Assembly (NCBI GenBank): GCA_031002005.1
Contig: JARYHS010009186.1
Coordinates: 252,617,199-252,681,198 of the forward strand
DNA from: Vandiemenella viatica
Taxonomy: Eukaryota > Arthropoda > Insecta > Orthoptera > Morabidae
Length of the DNA: 64,000 nt
Direction of reading: 5' to 3'
Part shown: positions 35,009 through 47,400 of the stretch, one piece after another
Position numbering within the stretch: position 1 is the stretch's first letter
Layout of the letters: every line of letters begins with the position of its first letter
Notes under the pieces: model-generated
What the model was told of the DNA's origin: nothing
Database searches by the model: none
What the model saw: only the letters and a program-made list of their open reading frames with translations
Position numbers and translations under genes: made by a program

Positions 35009-35029
35009 ACCAGTTGTTTAATGCTCAGC

Positions 35030-36320
35030 TGATCAAGTTTCGGTACATGTGCTCTTGCTTTAAAACCGAACACCTAAATGTCTCTTGTTCTAATCATCAT
35101 TTCCAATATAAATACAGCGTATTCAAATGATGACGGCATAGCATACGTCTTATAACATTTAAGCTCATAACAACTAGCCTAAATGAAATTATAATTCGCG
35201 TTTAGCGTCTAATAAAAGAAACAGTTGCCCATGTTGGTAACACTGCCTGATACACGCGAACAGGTGACAACGAATCTCAGTCCCAGTGCTGCCAGCCCTG
35301 AAATGCTACGGGCCTCGCACCTCTTAGGGGGGCCCCGCACCAAGGCTAGATAGGCGAAAAAAAAAAAGCAGGGGCCTCTTTTCTTTACATTTGCTGTGGG
35401 CCCCGCACTTTCTTAATCAGGCCCTGCCGTAGACGGTAGATCTACAGATTTTTGCCTCTTTTTATTATTTATTGAGCTTTCCTTATATTAGTATTTTTGT
35501 TAAAGTCTCAGCTTATATTGTTACTGAATTACAGAATTGTCAGTAATTATGAGTTGCTTCCTTGCAACCGCTAGCGTAAAGCAACGATTGAAATGAAATA
35601 AAGCTCAAATTTTGTTTGATTATAGATTTAAATTCAACCTTATGCACGTACCGATATCACAGGGCCCAAAGTTTAATATTTGAGATAGAAGATATGTTAA
35701 ATTTAACATCAACAATAATTAATGTTCCCCCCCATAAAATAGGCCCTAGTAGGCATAGCAACAAAGATGAAAGTGACGCCGCTGTACTCTTTCTTCAACA
35801 ATTATTGTTTCAATTTATCAGTTTAGCGAATCACTGGGTTTTTACTCCCAATCTACGGAAATTTTAGCAGCTATGTGCGGATATTCAAAGCCACTGCAGA
35901 GTCGTTCGGTAACAAGGGCGCAGAAACACAGCCAAGCTTGCGGCAATCCCTTGTTATTTCACAATCAAATATGCACTTACGACACACACAACATAGTTGC
36001 ACGTTTTCGTAGACAGATGATAACACAACATTCGTCCAATAAGGTAAATGCATCAGATCTGACATGGGTAGGGCACATGTCCTCCCACTCTCATGGTTAC
36101 ACACTAGACACCTGTGCACAGGTGCCAGTATCTCGTGTAAGCCCAATTTGTTCTTCTTTAATTTATATTTAAACACCCATTACATCTTCAAATGACTGCT
36201 TGTAATCATGAGAATTTAATCTGGTTTTATAAATAAAAACTCCACTAATTTTTTTGGATTCATTAAGTAAACGCATTTTGTCTGAAGTTCTAGTATTTTT
36301 ATTTATTATAATCTATCTTA
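35030..36320. other. Stretch with one MITE, no genes
   Basis: Apart from the MITE at 35295-35429 nothing is supported. Part of 35900-36060 (CACACACAACATAGTTGCACG, CAGACAGATG) resembles 1850-1905, hinting at another shared repeat. Confidence 0.35.
35295..35429. repeat. hAT-type MITE, second copy of the GGGCCTCGC family
   Basis: It shares GGGCCTCGCACCTCTTAGGG and, read in reverse from the right end, CAGGGCCTGATTAAGAAAG with the element at 28890-29084, with an A-run in the middle. Confidence 0.55.
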
Positions 36321-36332
36321 TAATAATAATAT

Positions 36333-37110
36333 TTAATTAAAATTGCAATGGATTGCACACTCCAGTGGCAACTTCCCTATATACCCATTTTCCCCCTTTC
36401 ATGCATCTACCAACATTTACCCTCTACAACTTTAAATTCTTTCAACATTTTTCTGTAAATTATTCATCATTTCTCTTGATAACTTATTCCAATCCCTGAC
36501 ACCCTTACCTAAAAAAGAGAATCTTCCTACACTCTTGTGCCTGAAATCGAGTACCAGCTTGCGGTCATGGTCATCTTTTCATTCTCACACCAATATCTTT
36601 CCATGCCTCATTACCAATATACGCCTTGTACACTCCCATGACTCTCTTCACCCTCCTCCTGTCTCCTATGAATCCCATTCCAGCTCTTTTATCATATTTA
36701 TTACTGATTGCATACTGTGGTAATTTCCAGAATCAAATCAAGCAGTTCACCTTTTCCTTCCTACTCCTGCATATGATACTCAAAATGTGGGCCCCATACC
36801 TTACTACCATATTCAAGCAATGGTCTGACCTAAGTTTTGAAACCCAATTCCTTTACTTCTCTCCTACATCCCCTCATCACTCTCTCCAACAAGTGCAGAA
36901 CTTTGAAACCTTTTCCTACCACCTGACCTATGTGTCCTGCCCAGTTAAATTTATTATCAAATGTAATGCCAAGATATTTACACTTCAAGTCTTCAACAAG
37001 CAATTCTTTCCCCACCTTATTATCATAATCAACCTTAAGCTTTCTATCTGTGTATCTAATAAGCTGACTCTTCTTTGCATTTATCTTCATCCCATGTTCA
37101 CCATTTGTGT
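36333..37110 (-). pseudogene. LINE family 1, 3' fragment
   Basis: The minus strand starts near 37107 with GMKINAKKSQLIRYTD, then KCKYLGITFDNKFNWAGHIG and LERVMRGCRREVKELGFKT. A frameshifted remainder leads to the conserved 3' UTR block and the ATTAA tail at 36333-36345. It is the palm/thumb and C-terminal part of the reverse transcriptase, 5' truncated. Confidence 0.85.
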
Positions 37111-37655
37111 TTGTAAGACAGGCTTGTATTATATATCTATCTGGATAATGATCAGAATTAGCATTGAATACGAGTACAGTTCACTGTGTGACAAAAAAGT
37201 CGTATAATTGTAAATGAAATTATCTGTGGGAGCCATTTTTTCTACAGATATTTATGGCTGTTTAGTGAATGTAACTTAGCAAAAATAAATTATGGGTGAC
37301 ACCACTGCATAAAGAAGCATTAGAACTCCCATGAATTAATGTAAGTAAAGTTTCGGTAAATTTGAGATATATGTTTTAATGTTTAGTTTGAAGTAAATAG
37401 TTTCATTACATAGGTAACAAATAAAGCATTTTATAACTTCATTTGTTGTTGTTGTTTTTGTCTTTATTTTGGCCATTTTGATACGGTCCTCCATATTTTC
37501 CTGTCATGACCCAAACTCTTTATTACAGTATGCATTTTCTGCTAACTACATTTAATCTTTCATTTTTGTTTTCTATACAATTATTTGCTACTGCTTTGAC
37601 TGTTACTAATAAATAAACTAGTCTTTACATCTCAAGATTTTACTTATCATTTAAC

Positions 37656-37868
37656 ACTAGATTTCTGGCAAAGAGGTATGGGAAAATTCTCTTTTGTAAA
37701 TAAGAGAATAAGTGATTCACAGAAACTACTAATGGAAGTGATGAATAATTTATAAAAAAAAAACTCCAAAAGAATTTAAAACTAAAATTCGTGGATAGAA
37801 AATCGGTGCGGTTACAATAAAGGGGAAAAATGGGTTCTCCTTCCGTCAAAATTAAATTAAATTGCTTC
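37656..37868 (+). mobile_element. LINE family 1, 3' end fragment
   Basis: The plus strand gives the degraded last codons (LAKRYGKILFC, LMEVMNNL) and ends in AAATTAAATTAAATTGC, as in the other family 1 copies. Confidence 0.65.
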
Positions 37869-37984
37869 TTTCCATGAGATTTTCTGCCAAACTCTCACAT
37901 CGTATTCAAACTGTGAACAGCTGCAGTGTGATTAGACAGGATATCTAGCTGGGTTGGTAAGCATGTGATGATGATAAATGTCAG

Positions 37985-38728
37985 ATTATTAGGTACACAG
38001 ATAAAAAACTAAATGTTGATTATGATTATACAATAGGGAATAAACTCACTTGTTGGAGACTTAAAATATAAATACCTTAGCATAACATTTGATAACAACC
38101 TTAACTGGGCAGGACACATTGGTCAGGTAGTAGGAAAAGGTTTCAAAATTCTGCACTTGTTGGAGAGAGTGATGAGGGGATGTACGAGAGAAGTAAAGGA
38201 ATTGGGTTACAAAACTTTGGTCAGACCGTTGCTTGAATGTAGTAGTGTAGTATGGGACCCATATTTTGAGTGTCAAATGGTGCAGTTGGAGAGGGTGCAA
38301 AAAAAAGGCTGCTAGATTTCTTCCTGGAAATTATCGCAGAATGCAATCACTAACAGATATGATAAAAGAGCTGGAACGGGATTCATTGCAAGAGAGGAGG
38401 AGGGTGAAGATAGTCATGGGAGCGTACAAGGTATATATTGGTCAAGAGGCTTGGAAAGATATTGGCGTAAAATTGAAAAGTAATGAATGGAAGGGGAAAA
38501 GCTAGCCCTCAGTTTCAGGCGCAAGGTTGTAGGAAGATTCTCTTTTTTAGGTAAGGGTGTCAGGAATTGGAATTAGTTACAAAGAGAAATAATTTACCAA
38601 AAATTTTGTAAGAATTTAAAGTTGAAATTTGTAGATGGCAAATGCTGGAGGGTGCAGGAAAGGGAGGGAAGATAGGTGTGTAGGGAAATTGCCAACGGAG
38701 CATGTGTTCCATTGCAATTAAATTAAAT
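37985..38728 (+). pseudogene. LINE family 1, 3' fragment
   Basis: On the plus strand, frameshifted pieces read YTDKKLNVDYDYT, LSITFDNNLNWAGHIGQVVG, LERVMRGCTREVKELGYKT, ARFLPGNYRRMQSLTDMIKE and RRFSFLGKG. These are followed by the 3' UTR block and a CAATTAAATTAAATTA tail ending at 38728. It is opposite in orientation to the copy at 36333. Confidence 0.85.
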
Positions 38729-39132
38729 TATGTATAGAATACCATTAACTGATCCAGTCATGCCATTCAAGTTTACCAGTATTCCCTCTTGCAAGTTTAA
38801 TTGTATATAAAGATTATCTGTTAAGGAGGTAGGAGGTCTGAAAGACAACTATTAAAGAAGCAACTGTGAAGTGAAGAAAATTAGTGTGCTACAGTTAATC
38901 AATGAGATATGATTCAGAAAAATGAATCATCAGATATTTTAAAAAAATCTGTGCATACCCATCAGACTTCCACTTCAACTCTCCGATGTACATTTTCCAC
39001 ATGCTTTTGTTATGTAAAGATGGGATGCTATATTTGTCAGTGGAAATTACTACAGAACACAATTGCACCTATTTCATTAAGCTGGATTGTGATTCATTGG
39101 AAGACAGGAGGAGGATGCTGAGATTATACAAG

Positions 39133-39155
39133 ATATATATATATATATATATATA
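39133..39155. repeat. (AT)n microsatellite
   Basis: An alternating AT run of about 23 bases. Confidence 0.95.
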
Positions 39156-39649
39156 AAGGGATAGCGAAATGAACCACCACTTACCTTAGATGATGGTATC
39201 ATGGGGTGAACACATAAATAAACACAGGAAAAACAATGAATATTTCGAGACTTGGCTCATTGTCAATGGGAGAAAATCAAGGATGGAGGGGGGTGTAGGA
39301 GACAGTTTCACAAAATGACTGGTAGTCAGGAACATGGTGGGGGTAAATTCAAACAGAGGACAGGGAGAGGGGGACAGTGAATTGAAGCTAGTACCTGAGA
39401 ATGCAAAATGTTACAAAAAGTGCAGAAAAATATATTAAAATGTTCATAACATAAATTTGAGAAATAAATAAAATAAAATTGAAAAATATAATGATAATAA
39501 TAATAAAAGAATCTATGTAGTTAAACATCACATCTGGTATGTGGTGGTTCAATAAGCTGTAGACAGTGGGCATGGAGGCAAGTAGAGGATAGAGGGAAGG
39601 AAAAGTACTAACTGGGTATTATAAATATATATACTCTTAAAATTTTACT

Positions 39650-39935
39650 GTAACCCCAAGCTGGCACTCAACATCCGACATAAAGAAGTGGGAAAATTTT
39701 CTTTTATAGCTAAGGGAGTCAAGTATTGGAATAAGTTACCAAATGATGAATAATTTATGCTGGAAGAATTCTGAATAAAATTTGTGAATGGCAAAAGTGG
39801 AAGGGAGAGGAAATTTGCAGTCAAAGGATTTAGGCCAGTAAAATAATAATAACAAAATGGTAAATAAATGACTAGGTAAATTGCCACTGGAGTCTTTACT
39901 TCATCCCAATTAAAATAAATAAAATTAATTGAAAG
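39650..39935 (+). mobile_element. LINE family 1, 3' end fragment
   Basis: The plus strand holds the diverged last codons (KLALNIRHKEVGKFSFIAKG-like) and an AATTAAAATAAATAAAATTA tail. It carries an insertion of about 60 bases relative to other copies. Confidence 0.6.
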
Positions 39936-40192
39936 TGCATCTTAATAATTTCATACCAGTTTCCCCTCAGAGACAGTTAATATTGGTTTACTAATGATTA
40001 ATTTATTTTAATTGTGATAGACTGCATGCTCCCAAACTACTGTGGATTTCATGAGTTACACAATCTTATTTTTTATTTTTTCCCACATGAAATAATAATA
40101 ATAAACACACACACACGTACACAATGCAGGAGTTTAATGTTAGATTTAAATAGATTTGTCATGATTGAACAGTTTATTCACTAGAGTGGTGT

Positions 40193-40265
40193 CGTGGCTT
40201 AGTGGTAAGGGGACTTGGCATCATCAGCAATTTCATTCAAAGGTTTGCATCCTGTGACTGATACA
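40193..40265 (+). repeat. tRNA-like sequence
   Basis: GTCGTGGCTTAGTGGTAAGG resembles an A box, and GGTTTGCATCC about 45 bases later resembles a B box. The stem sequences do not form an obvious cloverleaf, so a SINE head is more likely than a gene. Confidence 0.35.
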
Positions 40266-41143
40266 GATTTCAAGAACCCTTTACCTTCCCTTCAATTCTC
40301 AGAACCTTTCATGCAAAATATGCCACAAACTCTTATTATTACAAGGTGTGGGATAAATCTCAATATTAAACTGTGCCACCAAGCCATCAGTGTCTCACAG
40401 AACTATTGTTATTATAGTTGCTCAATTACTTACAATAGTACCTTAAAATCATTAGAACATTATATGTATTGTACAAGCAACAATTTCTTGATATGGTTTT
40501 GATGTAAATGATTGATGGATTATGGACTTTAGAAGACTGCAAATAATAATTTGGATTATTGTTGCTTAAAAAATTTGGTAGGTATGAATTAGAAGCTACT
40601 ACAACTGATCTAATTTCCATCTTAAAACTAAAATATCATTTAAGAACCCTGATGCCTGGTCTTATATGGAACGATATGACTCCTACTCTGCTACCAAATA
40701 CCCACCTGGTCTAGACCACCATTAAAATCCAACCACTTAACTCATCACTTTTTTTTTTTTAACTAGATAACTTTTCGCATCAATACTATACCCTTGCTAC
40801 ATATGTTCATTTTACCATCGCCTGCAATATATTATGTCAGACATTGCCGATATATGGATAGCTTACTCCTTAGCCATTACCCTACCCTTCCCCCACTACC
40901 CAGTAAGTCATTGGGTGGTATTCGTTGTGTACACACGTACGGAGCCTAATGGCCCGTTTATCTACCACTGATGAAGGCAGATGCTGAAATATTGTGTATT
41001 GTGCATTTGTTTGTCAGCATAAGTGTTCCCTCTCACTGCAGCCATCCACTTTGGGATGTGGTGGGTTAATTACCTTGTCCTTCAATATTTATATCACCTA
41101 AGTACATTTACAATAGAAAGTTATAAATGAAGTTAAATTTTCT

Positions 41144-41149
41144 TTTATT
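41144..41149 (-). promoter_or_regulatory. Poly(A) signal of ADAL
   Basis: AATAAA on the minus strand, 104 bases past the stop codon of ADAL. It is the nearest canonical signal after the last exon. Confidence 0.75.
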
Positions 41150-41252
41150 TCAAATTTACAGGTTTTTATGAAGATTACACAATAAAGTATGTAGAAGTAT
41201 TACATAAACACACTGGCAACTATTTAATAAATTAATCACTCAGACAATATCA

Positions 41253-41444
41253 TTATAAAATCAAATCTTTCTTAAACTGTTCAATTGTTTGTGTCAGTTT
41301 ATTTCTTTCAGCTTCGGTAGTAAATGTGTGCTTTAAACTATCAATATTATTGTTACACATCCAATGTCTTGTAAGAAAGAAATTTTCAGCAGCTGTTTGA
41401 TATTCTTCTGAAAGGCTCGTTGCAAAAACACCCTTGTCATCAGT
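41253..41444 (-). CDS. ADAL: ADAL coding exon 7 (terminal)
   Basis: Codes for residues 286-348 and TAA, after acceptor TTTTTTTCCCCTGTAG. It opens with TDDKGVFATSLSEEY, which holds the last zinc ligand (D287), and ends IEQFKKDLIL. The preceding intron is 4.9 kb and rich in mobile elements. Confidence 0.95.
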   Translation of the reverse strand, partial: TDDKGVFATSLSEEYQTAAENFFLTRHWMCNNNIDSLKHTFTTEAERNKLTQTIEQFKKDLIL

Positions 41445-44400
41445 CTACAGGGGAAAAAAAGATATTGTTATGAACAAGGGTCAAACCAATTATATTTAAT
41501 GACCATTAACATAATATCTATCAATACACTGTAGAAAAATACAATTTTCTCAGTTAAAAATTGAAACAATACTGAAAAATACTGTAAACTAATGGGAAAA
41601 TAAACAAGCATGCCAAAAATAAACTAATGACATACTACAGATGGAGGAGAGGATGGTTGCAGCAACACAAAAGAAACAGACAAGCACAGTTACACAATAT
41701 TTTGTTTGATGACGAGTGGAAGAATTGATTTGCAGACATTAAAATAAATAAAGAAAGAGGAACCATCACTTATCACAAGGGACAGCAGAATAGCACCGAG
41801 AAAAAAAACATTAGCATATTACAATATTTATATTTTCAGATATAAGCCCTTCTTCAGCAGTGAAACATGGAAAGCACTAGGTGTAAGTCAAAGAACAGCT
41901 TAACTCTTGAAATCATCTGAGAAATTAATTTTCAAACTCAATGCAGAAGTTTACTAAAGATTACAACATACTTATAATGATTAAATGATATCTTCACCTG
42001 AATGGTCTGGTCACTTAATGCTGAGGAGTCTGATGGGGAAATTGTCATGCCGCGTTTACACTCTCGCGCGAGCTTAGATGAGGCGAGGCGAGACACCGCG
42101 AACGCGAGAGTGTAAACGGTGCACTCGCGTAGTCTCGCCTCGCCTCGTCTAAGCTCGCGAGTGCCACTCGCCTCAGTGGCGGTTTCTTGACGCGAGTCAA
42201 AGGCGCGAGCACATTATTTACAGCAGAGGTAGTCAACCTTTTTACCTACTGCCCACTTCTGTATCAATGTATACCTTATGAAACAGACGTACAGCGAGCT
42301 AAAGCCCATAATAATAATTTGCCAAATCTTTGTCTGACTTTCGCTAAGTTTGGCACAATAAGTCTTTATAAAACTACTTACTGTAGTTAAATCTGTCTTT
42401 TTATTTGTACAGGGTGCGGCAGCATAACTTCCTTTTTTAAAATTTGCGTCATTCAGTCGGTTGATATCGTAGCGCAGCGCTAGTGGTCTCGTTCGAGGGG
42501 CGTGACTATAAAGTTTTTTCCCGACACAGTTCAGTCGCCATCATGCGTTGGAGCAGTGAGAAGCGTGCGTTTGACGTTGAGGCCTACTTTTCGAGTGGAT
42601 GTTCTGTGATCGCAATCCAGCACGCTTTTCGGAATCGCTTTCATTTAGCCCCATTGGTCCCTGTCCCGTACCCGAAATCAATTGTTACGTGGGTAGCTAC
42701 TTTCAGACAAACTGCATTCACCCAAAGTCACAGTGTAGTGTGTAATTTCCTCAGGTGGAATTATTGGTCCCTGGTTCTTTGAGGAAAATGAAGTCACAGT
42801 GACAGTGAATTCGGACCGGTATGTAAACATGTTACAGGATTTTTTTTTCCCCGCGGCTAGATGAGTTAGGCTTAGGGGACACTTGGTTCCAACAAGACGG
42901 TGCAACGGCACACATTCCAAGAACATCGATGGCTGTACTGAGGGAACACTCCCCACAGCGCCTCATCTCAATTACGGGCGATTTGGAGTGGCCCGCCCGC
43001 TCTCCCGATTTGACCCCTTGTGAGTTTTTCTATGGGTTTTTTTGAAATCCCGTGTTTATGTGAACCATCCAAGGACCACACAAGATTTGAAGACCAACAT
43101 CCAGGAAGAAATTGCCACCATAATGCCTGCTATGCTGGCAGGAGTCATGATAAACACCAGAAATCGGTTTACTCAATGTGTGCAGAATGGGCGACGTCAG
43201 CTACCTGATTTGATCTTCAAAACTAATTAAAATAAAACTTTATGTATGTGCCTATATTATAAAAAATAAATAAAAAATTTCTTATTCATACAATGGGTTT
43301 TATTAAGTTTTGAAAAAAGGAAGTTATGCTGCCGCACCCTGTACTTTGCATATATAAAAGGACGAAGTTTGGTGAAATTAGATTTTATTATTTGGTTTAT
43401 TAATGATATTCCTAAGGCAGATTATGTTAAAATAAAAACTGGATATCTTGGTCAATTTTGCAAGGAACAAACAAAGGTCTCCTCTTTCGGTTTCTTTCTT
43501 TGGCTATAATATGATTAACAGCACAAATGCCTGATTACGTGACATATGAAGGAAAAGGTTTCATTAAACTGAATATCAGTTGTCATACTTTTGATAAGAC
43601 AGGTGTTTTTTTTAAATTATTTTGCCACGGGTTTTCATATCCATCACTATCGAATTTATGTTTACTTTCTGCGTCATATATGATTTCTAAACCTTCTTCC
43701 TGTCAAGTTCTAACAGCTTCTTCAATATTTTCGGTAGAAGGATTTTTCATTCAGTCATACACATTGAATTTCAAAATATCTACAAATCGTTTTTCCATAA
43801 GTTAGTTGAGGTGGGTACTGAATCTGTCAATATCCTCTGGAGTTATTATCGTTTATAGATAATAATTCAGGAAACTATTGAAATTTTCTTCTTAATAGAT
43901 TGTAACTCAGTAGTTAAAAGTTTTCAATAAATAATGACACACAGAACATTTTGGTAACCTATAAGCGTTTTATTAGCTCCTTTAAGGTACAAATCAACAT
44001 AATTAAATCTATAAATGAATGCATTTTTTCTCGGCGTTGTTTATTTATAAACATTTCTTGGGAAACAAACCGAGTAATATTGAGCATCAATAATAATATT
44101 ACTCGGTTTGTTCACGATAAACGTTTATAAATAAATCATTAAATCTATTTAAAAAACCTTAAAAAGTCAATTAATTTTTTTAAAAATAACGAAAGCGTTT
44201 AACTATTGGACCAAACACCCACAGCCCACCACGAAAGCTGGCAAGCCCACTAGTCATCCATGAATGAATTGTAGCGAGAGTGTAAACGGCAGTTCGCGTC
44301 AGCGCTCGTGCACGAGGCGCGAGGCGAGGCGAGACGCGAGGCGAGGCGAGACGCGAGGCGAGAGTGTAAATGCAGCATCAGGAATCAGCAGTTTGAATCA

Positions 44401-47400
44401 CGGCACCACCACCATTTTCAAATGCTCTTCAACTTTTATATAGCTTGCTTGCTCCTTGCTTGTTAGTTGATGTTTAACTCCCTCCCTGTGCAGTCAGTGT
44501 TATAATGCTGAATGTTCTTTTTTTTTCATTTATAACGAATAATGGTTCCTTTCTCCTTGTTTATTTATGATTTATAATATTTCAGGTGATCCCTTAGTCG
44601 TCTAGGATAACAAATTAATCACATGAACATGTTCACACACTAACTTCAAACAATTCACAACTCTCATCCTGCATCACCATAAAATAACTGGTTCTCATCA
44701 CAAATCCATAATCCAGAACATTAATTATGTAGAAACATCCTACTTTCCTCCCCTGAAATGCATCTACTTCCCACCACTACCTGCATGTGGTTAAATCATG
44801 GCTTTATCAAGCCACCAAATGATTTCCTCCCCCTGCAACAGACTAAATTGTAACACTTGTAATGTACCAAACCACAACCACCTCTTGTTACATTCAACTG
44901 TGGAAACCTTTCACATTAATGAAATATGACTTACACCTTAGCACACTCCAGCAATCAATGCATCTGGTTCAAAAGCATTTGTTTATATATAGGGTTCACC
45001 ATTAACCAGCTGTTCAGTCATGGGCGAAGAAATTATACCAATAAACTACAACATACAGTGGCTGCCAATGATATTTCCCACAACTCTGACAACTTCAACA
45101 TAGCTGGTACAATCAGTTTTCCAGAAACAACAATCCTTTCAAAACTACTTTCTTTACTAACGCATCATTGGCACAAGGCCATAATCTACAGTACAACTAC
45201 ACCATTTTTAAATGCACTACTATTTATGTATTTTGCAGTATTAACACCCTACAGACAGGAAAAATTGCACTATAAATAAAAAGCAGTTAGCTTCAAGGAA
45301 AAGTTCATAACTGTTGATTTAAAAACGTTTCTTATTACTCTTGTTAAAGCATTTTAACAGGTTATCATAAGAAACTCATTTGATATATTTCAATTGTATT
45401 AGAGTATGTTTGTAAACTAAAAGAATATTTTTTATAAAACTGTGGTAGAGTATTTAAAATTCCAAACAAATCAATGTCTTGTTAAAATAAAAGTTTCATA
45501 ATATTCAGTTCTTGGTCATCTTAAATTTATTCTTTTTAGCTAATGATACACCAGAACTATACAACAACTCCACTATTTTATAAGAAACTGACACTTCCAT
45601 TAACTTTACAAAAGAGCAGTGCATGTCTGCTCAATAGAACTCAGATAATATTTTCATATTAATCATTACTTCCCTTACCAATAACAACTCTAAAACTATT
45701 TACATAACATTTAAGAATCAGCACAATTTAGCATTAAGTACTAACCTTTTGTGTATGTGTGATGCTACCCAATTTTTAGATATCACTAAATATCAAACAT
45801 AAAGTCAGAGGAACATATCACTGAACATACAGAAAAACTAATTCCCTCCAAAAATACTGAGTCACTAACCAAACATTACATTTCAGTCAACTATATACAG
45901 TTTCAGTGATAAAGTGGTCATGAAATAAGAAACAAAGTTTTTTTTTCTCATCGACACTGAGGTCATTAGAGACAGTATGGGACTGGGAACAAGGAATGGG
46001 AAGGAATTCAGCCATGGCCTTTTTGAAGGAAGCATCCCGGAATTTGCCTGGAGTGATTTGGGGAAACCATGGAAAACCCAAATCTTGATGCCCAGATTCG
46101 AACAGCCGTCCTCTCGAATACAGGGCCAGAGCATTAATCGCTCACCCACCACGTTCAGTAAGAAGCAAAGTAGTGCACTCTCATTTGGAAAGGTAAATTA
46201 AAGTACAGGAAAAGGTACTCAGGTTCTTTCATGGTACATGAGGGAATCAGATGTACATTTCTGCAAAATTACATTTTTTAAATAAGTCTAAATTTACCAA
46301 TAGGATTTATATCTTCTGTACTTACGGCTAGAGAAAGAGGAATGTTTTCTTGTAGCAAGAAATCAAGATGATTCTCCTTGTAGCTCTTAACAGTTTTAGT
46401 TTTAACATTCGAGGTCAGGCAAACTTCTGTGGAAAGAACAAATACAATGCAATTAGGAGTAGGAAAATAAGAAGCTGATAAGAAAATAATAGGATTGTTA
46501 CCTGATATCAGGCAATAAAGTATTTACTGATTTACATAATTGAGCCATTCCTATGTACAGATGTAGGTCATTACTCATCAAAACTGCAACCCAGGACACA
46601 GTTGATGGTTGCTGATTGGTTTCTCCAAGGTGGAAATGTTTATATGTTTTACTGTTTGTGAGATAACAGTGATGAGTGTGTGTGAGAGAGAGAGAGAGAG
46701 AGAGAGTGTGTGTGTGTGTGTGTTGAGGGGAGGGTTAAACCCGTACCTGCCCATTCAGTCCCACTCTTCTGAAAGACAAAAAAGATGGTCACCAAGTTTA
46801 AAATTCTCATCTGCCATGAATCACTTTCAACAGACCAGTATGGCCTCACTCTATGCTTACTGTGGAGAGGTTTAAGTTTTCTACATCACTCTGCTAAACA
46901 ATCTGAAGCCTAGGAACCATAAACCACTTCTCCTTCTACCCTGTTGGCCAAGTGAGAATTTCTTTCACCAATAGGGCCCATAATGGCTAACCCTGTCATG
47001 AGTATTTCACACAATCATGGTGCCGCAACAACCTCAGGGCAGCTATATTATTTTAACCAGTCACAGTTTTTTGTCTATAAACTTTCAACTGCAAATTTGT
47101 AAGTTATACAAACATTAAGTAAAACTTACAATTGTGAACTGGAAATGTCAATCAATATGAAAACTTCCCCTTCTCTGTCTTTCCAGTACATACATACAGA
47201 TGGAAAAGAAAAAAACACTTCTGCAACTTTCTCAGTATGAATAATAGCTAATATGATTAGAAAGAAGTTGGTATATTTTGCTTATTTTGATTTTCTACTC
47301 AGTTGTTACATCTCTTGGGAAATTTTTTCTCGAAATTAAAAAGGTATTCAAGTTGTAAAAGTGTGCCGTAAAAATAATATATGGATTAAAAAATATATTT

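Larger units (their letters stand above)
42047..44378. repeat. Composite element with TTTACACTCTCGC ends and GCGAGGC repeats
   Basis: ATGCCGCGTTTACACTCTCG at 42047 and the near reverse complement at 44358-44378 form inverted ends. The left end contains two interleaved hairpins (42053-42068 with 42103-42118, and 42066-42094 with 42132-42159). The right end holds tandem GCGAGGCGAGGCGAGAC units of 17-18 bp. The middle has been invaded by a mariner-like element and other AT-rich repeats. It lies in ADAL intron 6. No target duplication was found. Confidence 0.5.

Noticed and set aside
36626..37207. 193-codon plus-strand open frame
   Set aside because: Antisense to LINE family 1. The minus strand gives the recognisable RT motifs.
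44926..45279. 117-codon plus-strand open frame
   Set aside because: Within ADAL intron 6, no domain, no splice or promoter context.
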